From positions 1 through 52,600 of the forward strand of contig CANFUF010000009.1 in NCBI GenBank assembly GCA_947450095.1: 52,600 bases of DNA. The letters run 5' to 3'. The position numbers were made by a program, and so were the translations under genes. Position 1 is the stretch's first letter. Every line of letters begins with the position of its first letter. This document shows, in pieces, positions 7,904 through 17,041 of this stretch. The notes beneath the pieces were generated by a model. The model ran no database searches. It was not told the DNA's origin and was given only the letters and a program-made list of their open reading frames with translations. Source of the stretch: Roseiflexaceae bacterium (GTDB taxonomy: Bacteria > Chloroflexota > Chloroflexia > Chloroflexales > Roseiflexaceae).

Positions 7904-7939
7904 TATAATATTGACTATGTCGGTACTCATTGAATATTT
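7904..7939 (+). promoter_or_regulatory. Possible promoter of the CoxL-like gene
   Basis: A perfect TATAAT at 7904-7909 lacks a good -35 box. Alternatively TTGACT at 7911-7916 with a 17-bp spacer precedes ATATTT. Either would give a short leader to ATG 7970. Confidence 0.3.
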
Positions 7940-7969
7940 CCCTTTATACGGACTCGAAAGGTACGTGTT

Positions 7970-10312
7970 ATGGCGTATGCATCATTGATTGGCGCACAGG
8001 TAAAGCGCAAAGAAGACCCTCGCTTGATTGTTGGGCGTGGCGCGTATGTGGGCGATATGAAGTTGGCGGGGATGCAGCATGTGGCCTTTGTGCGCACGCC
8101 CTACCCCCACGCCACCATTACCGGCATCGACGCCAGCGCCGCCCTGGCCGTGCCCGGCGTGACCGCCGTGGTCACTGGCCAAGATATCGCCAAACTGTGT
8201 GGCCCCATGCCCATCGGCGCCAGTGGCGAAGGTTCGAGTGAGCTCGATGGCCTGGCCAAACGCCCCCACAGCCACTACCCGATTTCGTTTGGCACCGTGC
8301 GCTATGTGGGCCAAATCGTGGCTGCCGTGATTGCCACCTCGGCCGCAATTGCCGAAGACGCCGTGGCGTTGGTGCAGGTCGATTACGATGTGCTCCCGGC
8401 TGCTATCGATGCCGAAAAAGCCATGCGCCCCGATGCCCCCGTGTTGTTCAAAGACATGACCAGCAATGTCCACCATACCTGGACCAAAAAAGTGGGCGAT
8501 GCCGATGCCATCTTTGCCCGCGCCCACAAAGTCGTCAGCCGCCGCCTGGTCAACCAACGCCTGGCCGGCGTTTCGATGGAAGGGCGCGCCGTCGCCGCCT
8601 ACCCCGATCCCCTCGGCGAAGGCCTGACTGTCTATAGTAGCACCCAAGCCCCCCACCTCAACCGAGGTAGCCTGGCCGAAGTGTTGGGTATGGACGAAAA
8701 CCTGATCCGGGTGGTGGCCCCCGACGTCGGTGGTGGCTTTGGCGTCAAAATCGGCATGTTCCCCGAAGACGCCGCCGTGGCCGCCTTGGCCCGCCTGCAC
8801 CGCATCCCGTTGATGTGGCTCGAAGGGCGCATCGAGCATATGACCGCCACCACCCATGGCCGTGGCCAAGTGGGTGAGTTCAGCTGTGCGGTACGCGCCG
8901 ATGGCACCGTCGAAGCCCTGCGCTTCCATATCGTCGCCGATATCGGGGCCTACCCGATGGCTGCCGGCTTGCCCAATTTGACCGGCATGATGGCGGTAGG
9001 CGTCTACAAAATCCCCGTCATCGATGGCACCATTGACTGTGTCTATACCAACACCACCCCCGTGGCGGCTTACCGGGGTGCCGGTCGCCCCGAAGCGGCC
9101 TATTACATCGAGCGCATGATGGATGCCGTCGCCGATGAATTGGGCATCGATCCCGTGGTGGTGCGCCAGGTCAACTTCATTGAGCCCCAGCAGTTCCCCT
9201 ATAAAACTCCAACCGGCCCCTTGTACGATAGCGGCGAATATGACCGTGCCATCCGCAAATTGGTCGAAGTCAGCAATTATCCGGTCTTGCTGGCCACCCA
9301 AGCCCAGCGCCGCGCCGACTATGCCGCCGGCAAAAGCGATACCTTGCTGGGGTTGGGCTTTGCCTGCTATGTTGAAATGTGTGGGTTTGGCCCGTACGAA
9401 AGCGCGACGGTGCGGGTTGAGCCCAACGGTACCGTGACGGTCTTTACCGGCACCTCCCCCCACGGCCAAGGCTTGTATACCACCTTTGCCCAGATTGTGG
9501 CCGACCAATTGGGAGCTGATTTCGACAACGTGATTGTCAAATCGGGTGACACATCCAACACCCCCATGGGTCAAGGCACCATGGGTAGCCGCAGCCTGGC
9601 GATTGGTGGTGGCGCCTTGGTCGAGACCATCAAGCTGGTGCGTGCCAAAGCCATCAAAATCGCCGCCCATATGCTCGAAGCCGCCCCCGAAGATGTGGAG
9701 TTTGTCGAAGGGCGCTATAGCGTCAAAGGTGCCCCCGATAGCGGACTCACGTTGGTGCAGATTGCCAAACGGGCCTACACCGACAAGTTGCCCGAAGGGG
9801 TGACGTCGGGGCTGGACGCGACGGAGTTTTTCCGCCCGGCCGAGTTGATTTATCCCTTCGGCGCCCATTTGGCGGTAGTCGAAGTCACTCCCGCCACTGG
9901 TGAAGTGCGGGTCGCCCAGTATTACACCGTCGACGACTGCGGTCCGCGCATCAGCCCAATGCTGGTGGCCGGCCAAGTCCACGGCGGGTTGGCCCAAGGC
10001 ATTGGCCAGGCCTTGTACGAAGAGGTAGTGTATAGTGAAAACGGCCAGATGTTGAGTGGCTCGTTGATGGACTATGCCCTGCCCCGCGCCGACAACTTCC
10101 CCGATTTCGTGCTGGACAAAACCGAAACCCCTACCCCTCTCAATCCGTTGGGTGTCAAGGGGATCGGCGAGGCCGCCACCGTCGGTTCGACCCCCGCCAC
10201 CGCCAATGCCGTGGTTGATGCCTTGGCTCATCTCGGCGTCACCGCCATGGATATCCCGATGCGCCCCGAGCGCGTATGGCGTGCCATCGCCGACGCCACC
10301 GCCACGGTCTAA
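7970..10312 (+). CDS. Molybdenum hydroxylase large subunit, CoxL-like form II
   Basis: A 780-residue protein of the xanthine dehydrogenase/CO dehydrogenase large-subunit family, which holds the Mo-molybdopterin cytosine dinucleotide cofactor. The N-terminal a/b hammerhead opens with the usual KRKEDPRLIVGRG. The active-site loop reads AYRGAGR (near residue 367), the form II signature, rather than AYxCSFR of true aerobic CO dehydrogenase. SPHGQG (near 500) and GVKGIGEA with the catalytic Glu (near 725) are present. The start is ATG 7970 behind AAAGG. The FAD (CoxM) and 2Fe-2S (CoxS) subunits are not next to it, so they must be elsewhere or another electron acceptor is used. The substrate cannot be read from the sequence; an aldehyde or N-heterocycle is as likely as CO. 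Confidence 0.9.
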   Translation: MAYASLIGAQVKRKEDPRLIVGRGAYVGDMKLAGMQHVAFVRTPYPHATITGIDASAALAVPGVTAVVTGQDIAKLCGPMPIGASGEGSSELDGLAKRPHSHYPISFGTVRYVGQIVAAVIATSAAIAEDAVALVQVDYDVLPAAIDAEKAMRPDAPVLFKDMTSNVHHTWTKKVGDADAIFARAHKVVSRRLVNQRLAGVSMEGRAVAAYPDPLGEGLTVYSSTQAPHLNRGSLAEVLGMDENLIRVVAPDVGGGFGVKIGMFPEDAAVAALARLHRIPLMWLEGRIEHMTATTHGRGQVGEFSCAVRADGTVEALRFHIVADIGAYPMAAGLPNLTGMMAVGVYKIPVIDGTIDCVYTNTTPVAAYRGAGRPEAAYYIERMMDAVADELGIDPVVVRQVNFIEPQQFPYKTPTGPLYDSGEYDRAIRKLVEVSNYPVLLATQAQRRADYAAGKSDTLLGLGFACYVEMCGFGPYESATVRVEPNGTVTVFTGTSPHGQGLYTTFAQIVADQLGADFDNVIVKSGDTSNTPMGQGTMGSRSLAIGGGALVETIKLVRAKAIKIAAHMLEAAPEDVEFVEGRYSVKGAPDSGLTLVQIAKRAYTDKLPEGVTSGLDATEFFRPAELIYPFGAHLAVVEVTPATGEVRVAQYYTVDDCGPRISPMLVAGQVHGGLAQGIGQALYEEVVYSENGQMLSGSLMDYALPRADNFPDFVLDKTETPTPLNPLGVKGIGEAATVGSTPATANAVVDALAHLGVTAMDIPMRPERVWRAIADATATV

Positions 10313-10331
10313 GCGGATGCGCTGAATAGCC

Positions 10332-10370
10332 GACGCCGTTGTGATGATGCGTGGTCATCATAACGGCGTC
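10332..10370 (+). terminator. Hairpin after the CoxL-like gene
   Basis: GACGCCGTT (10332-10340) pairs with AACGGCGTC (10362-10370); TGATGA and TCATCA extend the stem. There is no T-run, so it may be a weak terminator or an RNA-stabilising stem. Confidence 0.5.
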
Positions 10371-10388
10371 ATCGTGTGGAGTGCGACT

Positions 10389-11309
10389 ATGCACCAATTA
10401 CCTGCTGATATTGTGACCATTGACACCCTGCATTTGGGGCGCAGTGGCACCATTGCCTGCTATCTGATTCGCGGCAGCGTGCCGATATTGGTGGATCCCG
10501 GTCCTGCGGTCTGTCTGCCCGCCTTGACGGCGGCACTGGCCACGGTGGGGCTGACGCTGGCCGACATCGGCGCCGTGTTGCTGACCCACATCCACCTCGA
10601 CCATGCCGGCGCCATTGGCAGCCTGCTGTTGGCCAATCCCCAGCTGGTGGTCTATGTGCACCAGCGTGGCGCCCCCCATCTGATCGACCCCTCCAAATTG
10701 CTCCGTAGCGCCACCCGGATTTATGGCGATGCTATGGCTACGCTGTGGGGTGATTTTTTGGCCGTCCCGGCTGCGCAAATGATCCAGTTGGCCGGGGGTG
10801 AGTTGCTTACCATCGGCGACCAGCAATTCACCGTCATCGACGCCCCCGGCCACGCCATCCACCACCTGATGTACGTGCGCCAATCTGACCGTGTGGTCTT
10901 TGTGGGGGACACCGCCGGCATCCGCATGCCGGGCTTCCGCTATGTGCGCCCAGCCACACCACCCCCCGATATCGACCTCGAGGCCTGGGATGCTACACTG
11001 GCCACCCTGCGTACCTACCAGCCTGCCGCCCTCTGTTTGACCCATTTTGGAGCGGTATTTGATGTAGAAAACCATTTGGCCGCGGTGCAACGCAACAACT
11101 GGGCCTGGGCTCATTTGATCCGCGGCTGGATAGACGCCGGCGTGGCTGACGCCGACCAAATCGCCTTGTTGCGGGCCGCCGCCACCGCCGAAATGGGTGA
11201 AGAAGCGACCCCTGACGGGATTGCTGCCTACCAAAAAGGGGCCTCGGTCGAGATGAGCTGGCAGGGCTTGACGCGCTACTGGCAACGCAAAATCGTCCCA
11301 CCCGCCTAG
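10389..11309 (+). CDS. Metallo-beta-lactamase-fold hydrolase
   Basis: A 306-residue cytosolic protein. The zinc signature THIHLDHAG gives His67, His69, Asp71 and His72; further ligands are the His of DAPGHA, the Asp of VGDTAG and the His of LTHFG. This arrangement fits glyoxalase II-like or lactonase-like hydrolases. The C-terminal region of about 90 residues is helical. ATG 10389 is chosen because an upstream frame start at 10341 falls within the hairpin between the genes. It ends 29 bp before mfd. The substrate is unknown. Confidence 0.88.
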   Translation: MHQLPADIVTIDTLHLGRSGTIACYLIRGSVPILVDPGPAVCLPALTAALATVGLTLADIGAVLLTHIHLDHAGAIGSLLLANPQLVVYVHQRGAPHLIDPSKLLRSATRIYGDAMATLWGDFLAVPAAQMIQLAGGELLTIGDQQFTVIDAPGHAIHHLMYVRQSDRVVFVGDTAGIRMPGFRYVRPATPPPDIDLEAWDATLATLRTYQPAALCLTHFGAVFDVENHLAAVQRNNWAWAHLIRGWIDAGVADADQIALLRAAATAEMGEEATPDGIAAYQKGASVEMSWQGLTRYWQRKIVPPA

Positions 11310-11338
11310 CGCATTTTTCCATGTTCGAAAGGTTGATT

Positions 11339-14300
11339 ATGCCCGCTACCCTGGCGCAGATTACGGCCCAAATCGCGCAACACCCCGCCCTCGTGGCCGC
11401 TCGTACCACCACCGCTCCCCACCTCCACATCGCCGGGGTGCGCAAAGCGGTGGTGGCGCCGTGGCTGGCCGCCTATGCGGCCCAATCTGCCCAGCCGCTG
11501 GTGTTGGTGGTGGCCTCGCCCGACGACGCCCAGCGCATCTGCGACGATGTGGCCCAATGGCTACCCGATTACCCCGTCTACCACTTTGTGCCCAATGATG
11601 CCATCCCCTACGAGCCGATGGCGCCGGGCGTCGATACCACTGCCGCCCGCCTGCGGGCTTTGTATGCGTTGCAACAGACCACTACGCCGGCGCTGATCGT
11701 CACCTCGGTGCGGGCCTTGTTGCAACCGACCCTGGCGCCGGCCGATTTGCAGGCGGCTAGTGTGACCGTCAGCCTTGGCCAACGCATTGACCCGCTCCAG
11801 CTCCTGCGGCGCTGGCAAGCCTTGGGCTACCGCGTCGGCGCGGCGGTGAGCGAGCCAGGCGACCTCAATCGGCGCGGCGGAATTGTCGACATTTTTCCCT
11901 TGCACTCGCCCCAACCACTGCGCATCGAGTTTTTTGGTGACGAAATCGACAGCCTGCGCTTGTTTGACCCCGTCACCCAACGCAGTACCGACACGCTCCA
12001 GACCATCACCATCGGCCCCGCTCACGAATACGCCCACGACCGCTTGCCCGCCGTGTTGACCTGGCTCGATGCCCAAGACATCAGCATGCTCCGCGACGAA
12101 GCCCGCCTCGAATGGCAACAATTCGTCGAGCGCCTACGCCACGACGAGCGCTTCGAGGGGCGTACTTTGTTGGCGCCGTTTTTTGCCGACCAGCACCTCC
12201 AGACCAGTCTGCTCGACTACTTACCCGCCAATGCACCCTTGCTGGTGAGCGAGCCGGTGCTGGTGGTGCAAATGGCCAGCGAATACAGCTACCAGCACGA
12301 GCAACGCCGCCTGCAACATGTCCAAAACGGCGAATTGCCACCGTGGTACCCCACCGTGGTCTTGCCGTGGCGGGAATCGTTGACGCGGTCAGATGTCGGT
12401 CCCATCATCCATTTGGCGCATGCCGACCTGGCCTTTGCCGAAATCCTGCCGGAGGCCGAGGTGCAATCCCTCCCCAGCGAATTGTTTCGCGGCGTCGATT
12501 TGTATGGTGGCCGCCTCAAAGAATTGGTCGTTGACATAAGTCAGCGCTTGGCGACGGCCCAACAGGTCTTTTTGGTGACGCCCCAAGCCGCCCGCCTGCA
12601 CGAAATGGTGGTCGAGGCTGGCAGTGACGTCAGCAACCTGCATGTGGTACATGCGGCCATCGATGCCGGCTGGTCGTCGCCGCTGTTGGGGTTGACGATT
12701 TATAGCGACGCCGAGATTTTTGGCTGGACCCAACGCCGCACCCCCGCCAAACCCAAACGCGCCGAGCGCGACGACCGCCACACCCAAGAGCGGGCGGCGT
12801 TTTTGCGCGGGCTCCAAGCAGGCGACCATGTGGTGCATATCGAGCACGGCATCGCGGTCTACGACGGCATGATTCGCCGCACCATCGACAACATCGAACG
12901 TGAATACCTCAACCTGCGCTATGCCGCCGGCGACCGCCTATATGTGCCCGTCGACCAAGTCGACCGCGTGTCGCGCTACATTGGCTCGGGTGACGCCGAA
13001 CCCGCCTTGACCCGCCTCGGCACCCAAGAATGGGAGCGTGCCAAACGCAAAGCGCGCAAATCGGTCGAAGACCTGACCGACGAGTTGTTGGCCATCTACG
13101 CCAAACGCAGCACCAGCAAAGGCCACGCCTTTGCCCCCGACAATCAGTGGCAACGCGAATTCGAAGCGGCCTTCCCCTATACCGAAACCAGCGGGCAGGT
13201 CAACGCCATTACCGATGTCAAACACGACATGGAATCTGACCGCCCCATGGATCGTTTGGTGTGTGGCGATGTGGGCTTTGGCAAAACCGAAGTGGCACTC
13301 CGGGCCGCCTTCAAGGCCATCCAAGATGGCAAACAAGTCGCGGTGCTCGTCCCCACCACCGTGCTGGCCCAACAACACTACGAAACCTTTAGCCGGCGCA
13401 TGGCGGCGTTTCCGTTCAACATCGAGCTGATTTCGCGCTTCCGCAACGCCAAACAACAAGCCGAAATTTTGGCCGGCACTGCCCGGGGCACTGTCGATAT
13501 ATTGATTGGCACCCACCGGATTTTGTCCAACGACGTCCAATTCAAAGACCTGGCCTTGTTGATTGTCGACGAAGAACAACGCTTTGGGGTGCGCCACAAA
13601 GAGCGCCTCAAGCAACTCAAAGCGGGTATCGACGTGTTGACCCTGACGGCCACGCCCATCCCACGTACCTTGCATATGTCGCTGGCAGGGATACGCGATT
13701 TGAGTGTGATCGAAACGCCCCCCGAAGATCGCATGCCCGTCAAAACCTACCTCATCCAGCGTGACGAACGCCAAATCAAAGACGCCATCGAGCGCGAGCT
13801 CGAGCGTGACGGCCAAGTCTATGTGGTGCACAACCGCGTGCAATCGATATATCACCTCGCCGATGTGGTGCAACGCCTCATGCCCCACGCCAAAATCGGC
13901 GTCGGCCATGGTCAATTGGGGGAACATCAGCTCGAACGGGTCATGCTCGATTTTTACACCGGCAAAACCAATGTGCTGATTTGTACGACCATCATCGAAA
14001 ACGGCCTCGATGTGCCGTCGGCCAATACCATCATCATCGACGATGCCCCCTTTTATGGTTTGGCGCAGCTCTATCAGTTGCGTGGCCGGGTGGGGCGCAG
14101 CACCCAACGGGCCTATTGCTACCTGTGTATTCCTCCCGGCCGTCCATTGACTGTCGAGGCCCACGAACGGCTACAAGCCATCCAAGAGGCGACAGAGCTC
14201 GGGGCGGGGTTCCGCATCGCCATGCGCGACCTCGAGATTCGCGGTGCCGGCAATGTGCTGGGTGCCGAACAAAGCGGCCAAATCGCGGCGGTGGGCTTTG

Positions 14301-14911
14301 ACCTCTATTCGCGCCTGCTCGAACAAGCAGTACGCGCCATGAAGCTCCGTTTCGACCAACAGCAAGCTACACCAGTCGCTGCCACTGCCACGCCGACCAC
14401 TACGCCGACCGCCAAACCCAGCCCGGCGCCTGCGCATTTGCAACGCCACATCAAGGTCGACGAAAAGGTGTTGGTGACGCCCTTGGTCACCGTTGACATC
14501 CCCTTGAACGCCTTTTTGCCCGTCGACTACATCCCCGACGACCAAGTGCGCTTGTCGACCTACCAGCACATGGCCGAAGCCCAGACGGTGGCGGCGGTGC
14601 GCGGCTTGCGCCAAATGCTCCGTGACCGCTTTGGGCGTCCACCCGACCCCGTCGAGAATCTATTGACGTGGTTGCACATCAAATGCCTGGCCCTCCAGGT
14701 GGGCGTGCCGTCGGTGGTAGCCTCGGAGCAAGAATACATCATTCGTTTGCCCGACGGCAACGAAGTGGTGCGGGCTCGCTTGCAACGGCGCTATTTACGC
14801 GACCGCATCGTCAAAATCGGCCCGCAGTTTGTGCGTTTTACTCGTCAAGCCGTGGGTACTGCCTGGCTCGAATACATCATTGCCGTGCTCGAAACCATGC
14901 AGGCCGGCTAA
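11339..14911 (+). CDS. mfd: Transcription-repair coupling factor Mfd
   Basis: A 1190-residue DNA translocase that removes RNA polymerase stalled at lesions and recruits UvrA. It has the UvrB-like N-terminal module (GDLNRRGGIVDIFP), the RNA polymerase-interaction domain (GDHVVHIEHGIAVYDG), a RecG-like helicase core with Walker A GDVGFGKT near residue 642, DEEQ near 743, TATPIPRT near 770 and QLRGRVGRS, and a C-terminal TRCF domain. An Ala/Pro/Thr-rich insert of about 30 residues (14365-14440) separates the helicase from the TRCF domain. The start is ATG 11339 behind GAAAGG; ATG 11321 lies before that site. Confidence 0.97.
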   Translation: MPATLAQITAQIAQHPALVAARTTTAPHLHIAGVRKAVVAPWLAAYAAQSAQPLVLVVASPDDAQRICDDVAQWLPDYPVYHFVPNDAIPYEPMAPGVDTTAARLRALYALQQTTTPALIVTSVRALLQPTLAPADLQAASVTVSLGQRIDPLQLLRRWQALGYRVGAAVSEPGDLNRRGGIVDIFPLHSPQPLRIEFFGDEIDSLRLFDPVTQRSTDTLQTITIGPAHEYAHDRLPAVLTWLDAQDISMLRDEARLEWQQFVERLRHDERFEGRTLLAPFFADQHLQTSLLDYLPANAPLLVSEPVLVVQMASEYSYQHEQRRLQHVQNGELPPWYPTVVLPWRESLTRSDVGPIIHLAHADLAFAEILPEAEVQSLPSELFRGVDLYGGRLKELVVDISQRLATAQQVFLVTPQAARLHEMVVEAGSDVSNLHVVHAAIDAGWSSPLLGLTIYSDAEIFGWTQRRTPAKPKRAERDDRHTQERAAFLRGLQAGDHVVHIEHGIAVYDGMIRRTIDNIEREYLNLRYAAGDRLYVPVDQVDRVSRYIGSGDAEPALTRLGTQEWERAKRKARKSVEDLTDELLAIYAKRSTSKGHAFAPDNQWQREFEAAFPYTETSGQVNAITDVKHDMESDRPMDRLVCGDVGFGKTEVALRAAFKAIQDGKQVAVLVPTTVLAQQHYETFSRRMAAFPFNIELISRFRNAKQQAEILAGTARGTVDILIGTHRILSNDVQFKDLALLIVDEEQRFGVRHKERLKQLKAGIDVLTLTATPIPRTLHMSLAGIRDLSVIETPPEDRMPVKTYLIQRDERQIKDAIERELERDGQVYVVHNRVQSIYHLADVVQRLMPHAKIGVGHGQLGEHQLERVMLDFYTGKTNVLICTTIIENGLDVPSANTIIIDDAPFYGLAQLYQLRGRVGRSTQRAYCYLCIPPGRPLTVEAHERLQAIQEATELGAGFRIAMRDLEIRGAGNVLGAEQSGQIAAVGFDLYSRLLEQAVRAMKLRFDQQQATPVAATATPTTTPTAKPSPAPAHLQRHIKVDEKVLVTPLVTVDIPLNAFLPVDYIPDDQVRLSTYQHMAEAQTVAAVRGLRQMLRDRFGRPPDPVENLLTWLHIKCLALQVGVPSVVASEQEYIIRLPDGNEVVRARLQRRYLRDRIVKIGPQFVRFTRQAVGTAWLEYIIAVLETMQAG

Positions 14912-14955
14912 GTGGATACAGTTCCGTAGCAATAGCAACCAGAAAGGCTACTACC

Positions 14956-15918
14956 ATGCCAAACGTATATGTGACCGACTACACCTACACCCATCTCGAT
15001 TACGAACGGGCGATTTTGGAGCCACTGGGGTGCACCGTGATTGGCCGTCAATGTCGTACTGCTGCCGATGTCATCGCCCAGTGTGGTGATGCGGTGGCCT
15101 TACTCAATCAATATGCCCCTATCACCCGCGAGGTTTTTGCCGCCCTGCCCAACCTCAAAATGGTCGTGCGCTATGGGGTCGGTTATGACAGTGTGGATGT
15201 GGCGGCGGCGACCGAGCATGGCGTGATGGTGGTGAATGTGCCTGATTACGGCGTCCAAGAAGTGGCCGACCACACCTTGGCGTTGTTGTTGGCGATGGTG
15301 CGCAAAATCCCTGCCATCGTCAATGATGTCACCGCCGGGCGCTGGAACGACAACACCTTTCATCCCATCATGGGTTTGGCTGGCAAAACAGTGGGGTTGC
15401 TAGGCTTTGGTAATATCGCCAAAGAAGTCGCCAAGCGCGCCCAGGCCTTCAACATGCAGGTGCAGGCCTACGACCCCTACGTGGCGGCGGAGGTGTTTGC
15501 GGCGCACCAGGTGGCGGGTGTATCCGCCGAAACGGTCTTTGCCACCAGTGACATCATCTGTGTGCACTTGCCACTCAACGATCAGACCCGGCATTTTGTG
15601 GGGGCGACCACGTTGGCGCAAATGAAAAAAACTGCCTACCTCATCAACACGGCCCGGGGCGGGGTGGTGCATAGCGCCGACCTTGCGGCGGCCTTGCAGG
15701 CCGGCCAAATCGCAGGTGCGGCCTTGGATGTGCTCGACGTCGAACCGATGCCGGCTGATCATCCCTTGCGCAACGCCCCCAATTGTCTGCTCACCTGCCA
15801 TATCGCCTGGTATTCTGAGGCTTCTTTGGTGCGCTTACAGCAGTTTGCGGCGCTTGAGATCGCCCGTATGCTCCAAGGCGAATCGCCTCGGTCGGTGGTC
15901 AACCGCCCGCGGAAGTAG
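14956..15918 (+). CDS. D-isomer-specific 2-hydroxyacid dehydrogenase, CtBP-like
   Basis: A 320-residue NAD(P)-dependent oxidoreductase. The Rossmann motif is GLLGFGNIAKE; the catalytic set is the Arg of NTARGG, the Glu of DVEP and the His of CHIAWYS. It closely resembles C-terminal-binding-protein-like dehydrogenases, which reduce 2-keto acids to D-2-hydroxy acids. The exact substrate is not clear. ATG 14956 lies after AGAAAGG at 14941-14947. A frame starting inside mfd at 14668 is a shadow. The gene follows mfd by 44 bp and may be cotranscribed. Confidence 0.9.
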   Translation: MPNVYVTDYTYTHLDYERAILEPLGCTVIGRQCRTAADVIAQCGDAVALLNQYAPITREVFAALPNLKMVVRYGVGYDSVDVAAATEHGVMVVNVPDYGVQEVADHTLALLLAMVRKIPAIVNDVTAGRWNDNTFHPIMGLAGKTVGLLGFGNIAKEVAKRAQAFNMQVQAYDPYVAAEVFAAHQVAGVSAETVFATSDIICVHLPLNDQTRHFVGATTLAQMKKTAYLINTARGGVVHSADLAAALQAGQIAGAALDVLDVEPMPADHPLRNAPNCLLTCHIAWYSEASLVRLQQFAALEIARMLQGESPRSVVNRPRK

Positions 15919-15920
15919 CG

Positions 15921-15936
15921 CCGCAGCCTGCTGCGG
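15921..15936. repeat. Short palindrome shared with 7774-7789
   Basis: CCGCAG-CCTG-CTGCGG occurs just after the dehydrogenase stop codon and again at 7774-7789. Convergent genes lie on both sides. It may serve as a weak bidirectional hairpin. Confidence 0.6.
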
Positions 15937-15991
15937 TCTAAGCAGAGCCGTTCCGCGTGACCTGTGCGTGACCTGTGCGAGACGATGCAAA

Positions 15992-16633
15992 TCAATGATT
16001 GGTAAACAAATACGACGTATAGGCTATTGCTTCGCGCAGTATATATTGCCATGTACGAAGGACTGTAGTGAAACTTGTCGAGATGGCGATTGGTGATGCG
16101 TAAGCCGTAAAACCCAAGTCACCTGCCATTTTGAGTGAGCGCAACATGTGGAATGAATCGCTTACGAGTAACACACTGTGAATGTTATGGGTTTGGGCGA
16201 GTCCTGCTACTGCTTTAAGGCTTTGGTATGTCGAGCGCCCGCTGTTTTCTTGCAGAATAGCCGTGGCTGGTACGCCTAGATTTTCGAGATAACTCGCGCT
16301 GGCTGCAGCTTCCGACATGTTGTCGCCGTTGCCGGTACCACCGGTGACGATGATGGTGGCGACGGTTTTTTGTTGGTAGAGCATGAGCGCATGGTCGAGA
16401 CGGGCTTTGAGCACGGGTGACGGATTACCGACCCACACCGCTGCCCCCAGTACGATTGCGGCATCGGCGGTTTGGGTATGGTCCTGTTGACTTTGGCGGA
16501 TCACAAAGTAGGTCACGATACCGATATAGATACAGCTCACCATAAAAATCCATAACAACGCCCGCACCACATGCCCAAACAATCCTCGCGAGGTTTTGTG
16601 TAGTGTTGGTGAAGTATGTGAAGATTGTGTCAT
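15992..16633 (-). CDS. YdcF/SanA-type DUF218 membrane protein
   Basis: A 213-residue protein with one membrane helix at about 20-45 and a soluble domain beginning DAAIVLGAAVW. This is the DUF218 fold, with VTGGTG and a later SDSFHMLRS motif holding conserved Ser and His. Relatives such as SanA and YdcF are linked to cell-envelope integrity; the reaction is not known. It starts at ATG 16633 behind AAAGG and is convergent with the dehydrogenase gene. Confidence 0.85.
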   Translation of the reverse strand: MTQSSHTSPTLHKTSRGLFGHVVRALLWIFMVSCIYIGIVTYFVIRQSQQDHTQTADAAIVLGAAVWVGNPSPVLKARLDHALMLYQQKTVATIIVTGGTGNGDNMSEAAASASYLENLGVPATAILQENSGRSTYQSLKAVAGLAQTHNIHSVLLVSDSFHMLRSLKMAGDLGFTAYASPIAISTSFTTVLRTWQYILREAIAYTSYLFTNH

Positions 16634-16729
16634 TGTGCGCGCCTTTTGAGAACAAAAATTGTCTAGGTAGCGTTATTATACTGTAGTCATTTGCAATGAC
16701 CGAATTTCGTTTTTTGGAGTACAGATAGT

Positions 16730-17041
16730 ATGAATCGCATCTCAATTGCGCCAATCTGGCGCTGGCCATTGGCCACCCTCGTATTGTTACTCGTAGCCGC
16801 TAATCATGTCGTGTCCGCCCGCCTCATGGGCGTCGCGTTGTTGGTGGTGGGCATCGGGCATGCTGCCGTCATCATCCAGCGCTTGCGCCAACAACAACGC
16901 ATTGGTACCGTCACTTATTGGCGGGGTGTGCGCTACGAAACACCCGCGCGCGGCGGTTTTCAATGGCGTGACCTGCGCGACCAAGGGCTGTTTATTGCCA
17001 GCGCCGCCATCGCTGTGTTGATCGGACTCGCCTTATTGTAA
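16730..17041 (+). CDS. Small membrane protein of unknown function
   Basis: A 103-residue protein with three hydrophobic segments (about 12-28, 30-48 and 84-102) and a basic loop between. It has no recognised domain. The start is ATG 16730 behind TTGGAG. It overlaps the end of the convergent glycosyltransferase gene by 9 bp. Confidence 0.65.
   Translation: MNRISIAPIWRWPLATLVLLLVAANHVVSARLMGVALLVVGIGHAAVIIQRLRQQQRIGTVTYWRGVRYETPARGGFQWRDLRDQGLFIASAAIAVLIGLALL

Noticed and set aside
7982-10231. 749-codon open frame on the minus strand
   Set aside because: It lies wholly opposite the CoxL-like gene. Gly/His/Gln-rich sequence without a family fold is what GC-rich codon bias gives on the opposite strand.
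7970-10312. Calling the gene an aerobic CO dehydrogenase
   Set aside because: The active-site loop is AYRGAGR, not AYxCSFR, and the coxM/coxS genes are missing.
10398-11285. 295-codon minus-strand frame
   Set aside because: It is antisense to the MBL-fold gene, which carries complete zinc ligands.
12938-14164. 408-codon minus-strand frame
   Set aside because: It is a shadow of mfd, which has full motif conservation in the other strand.
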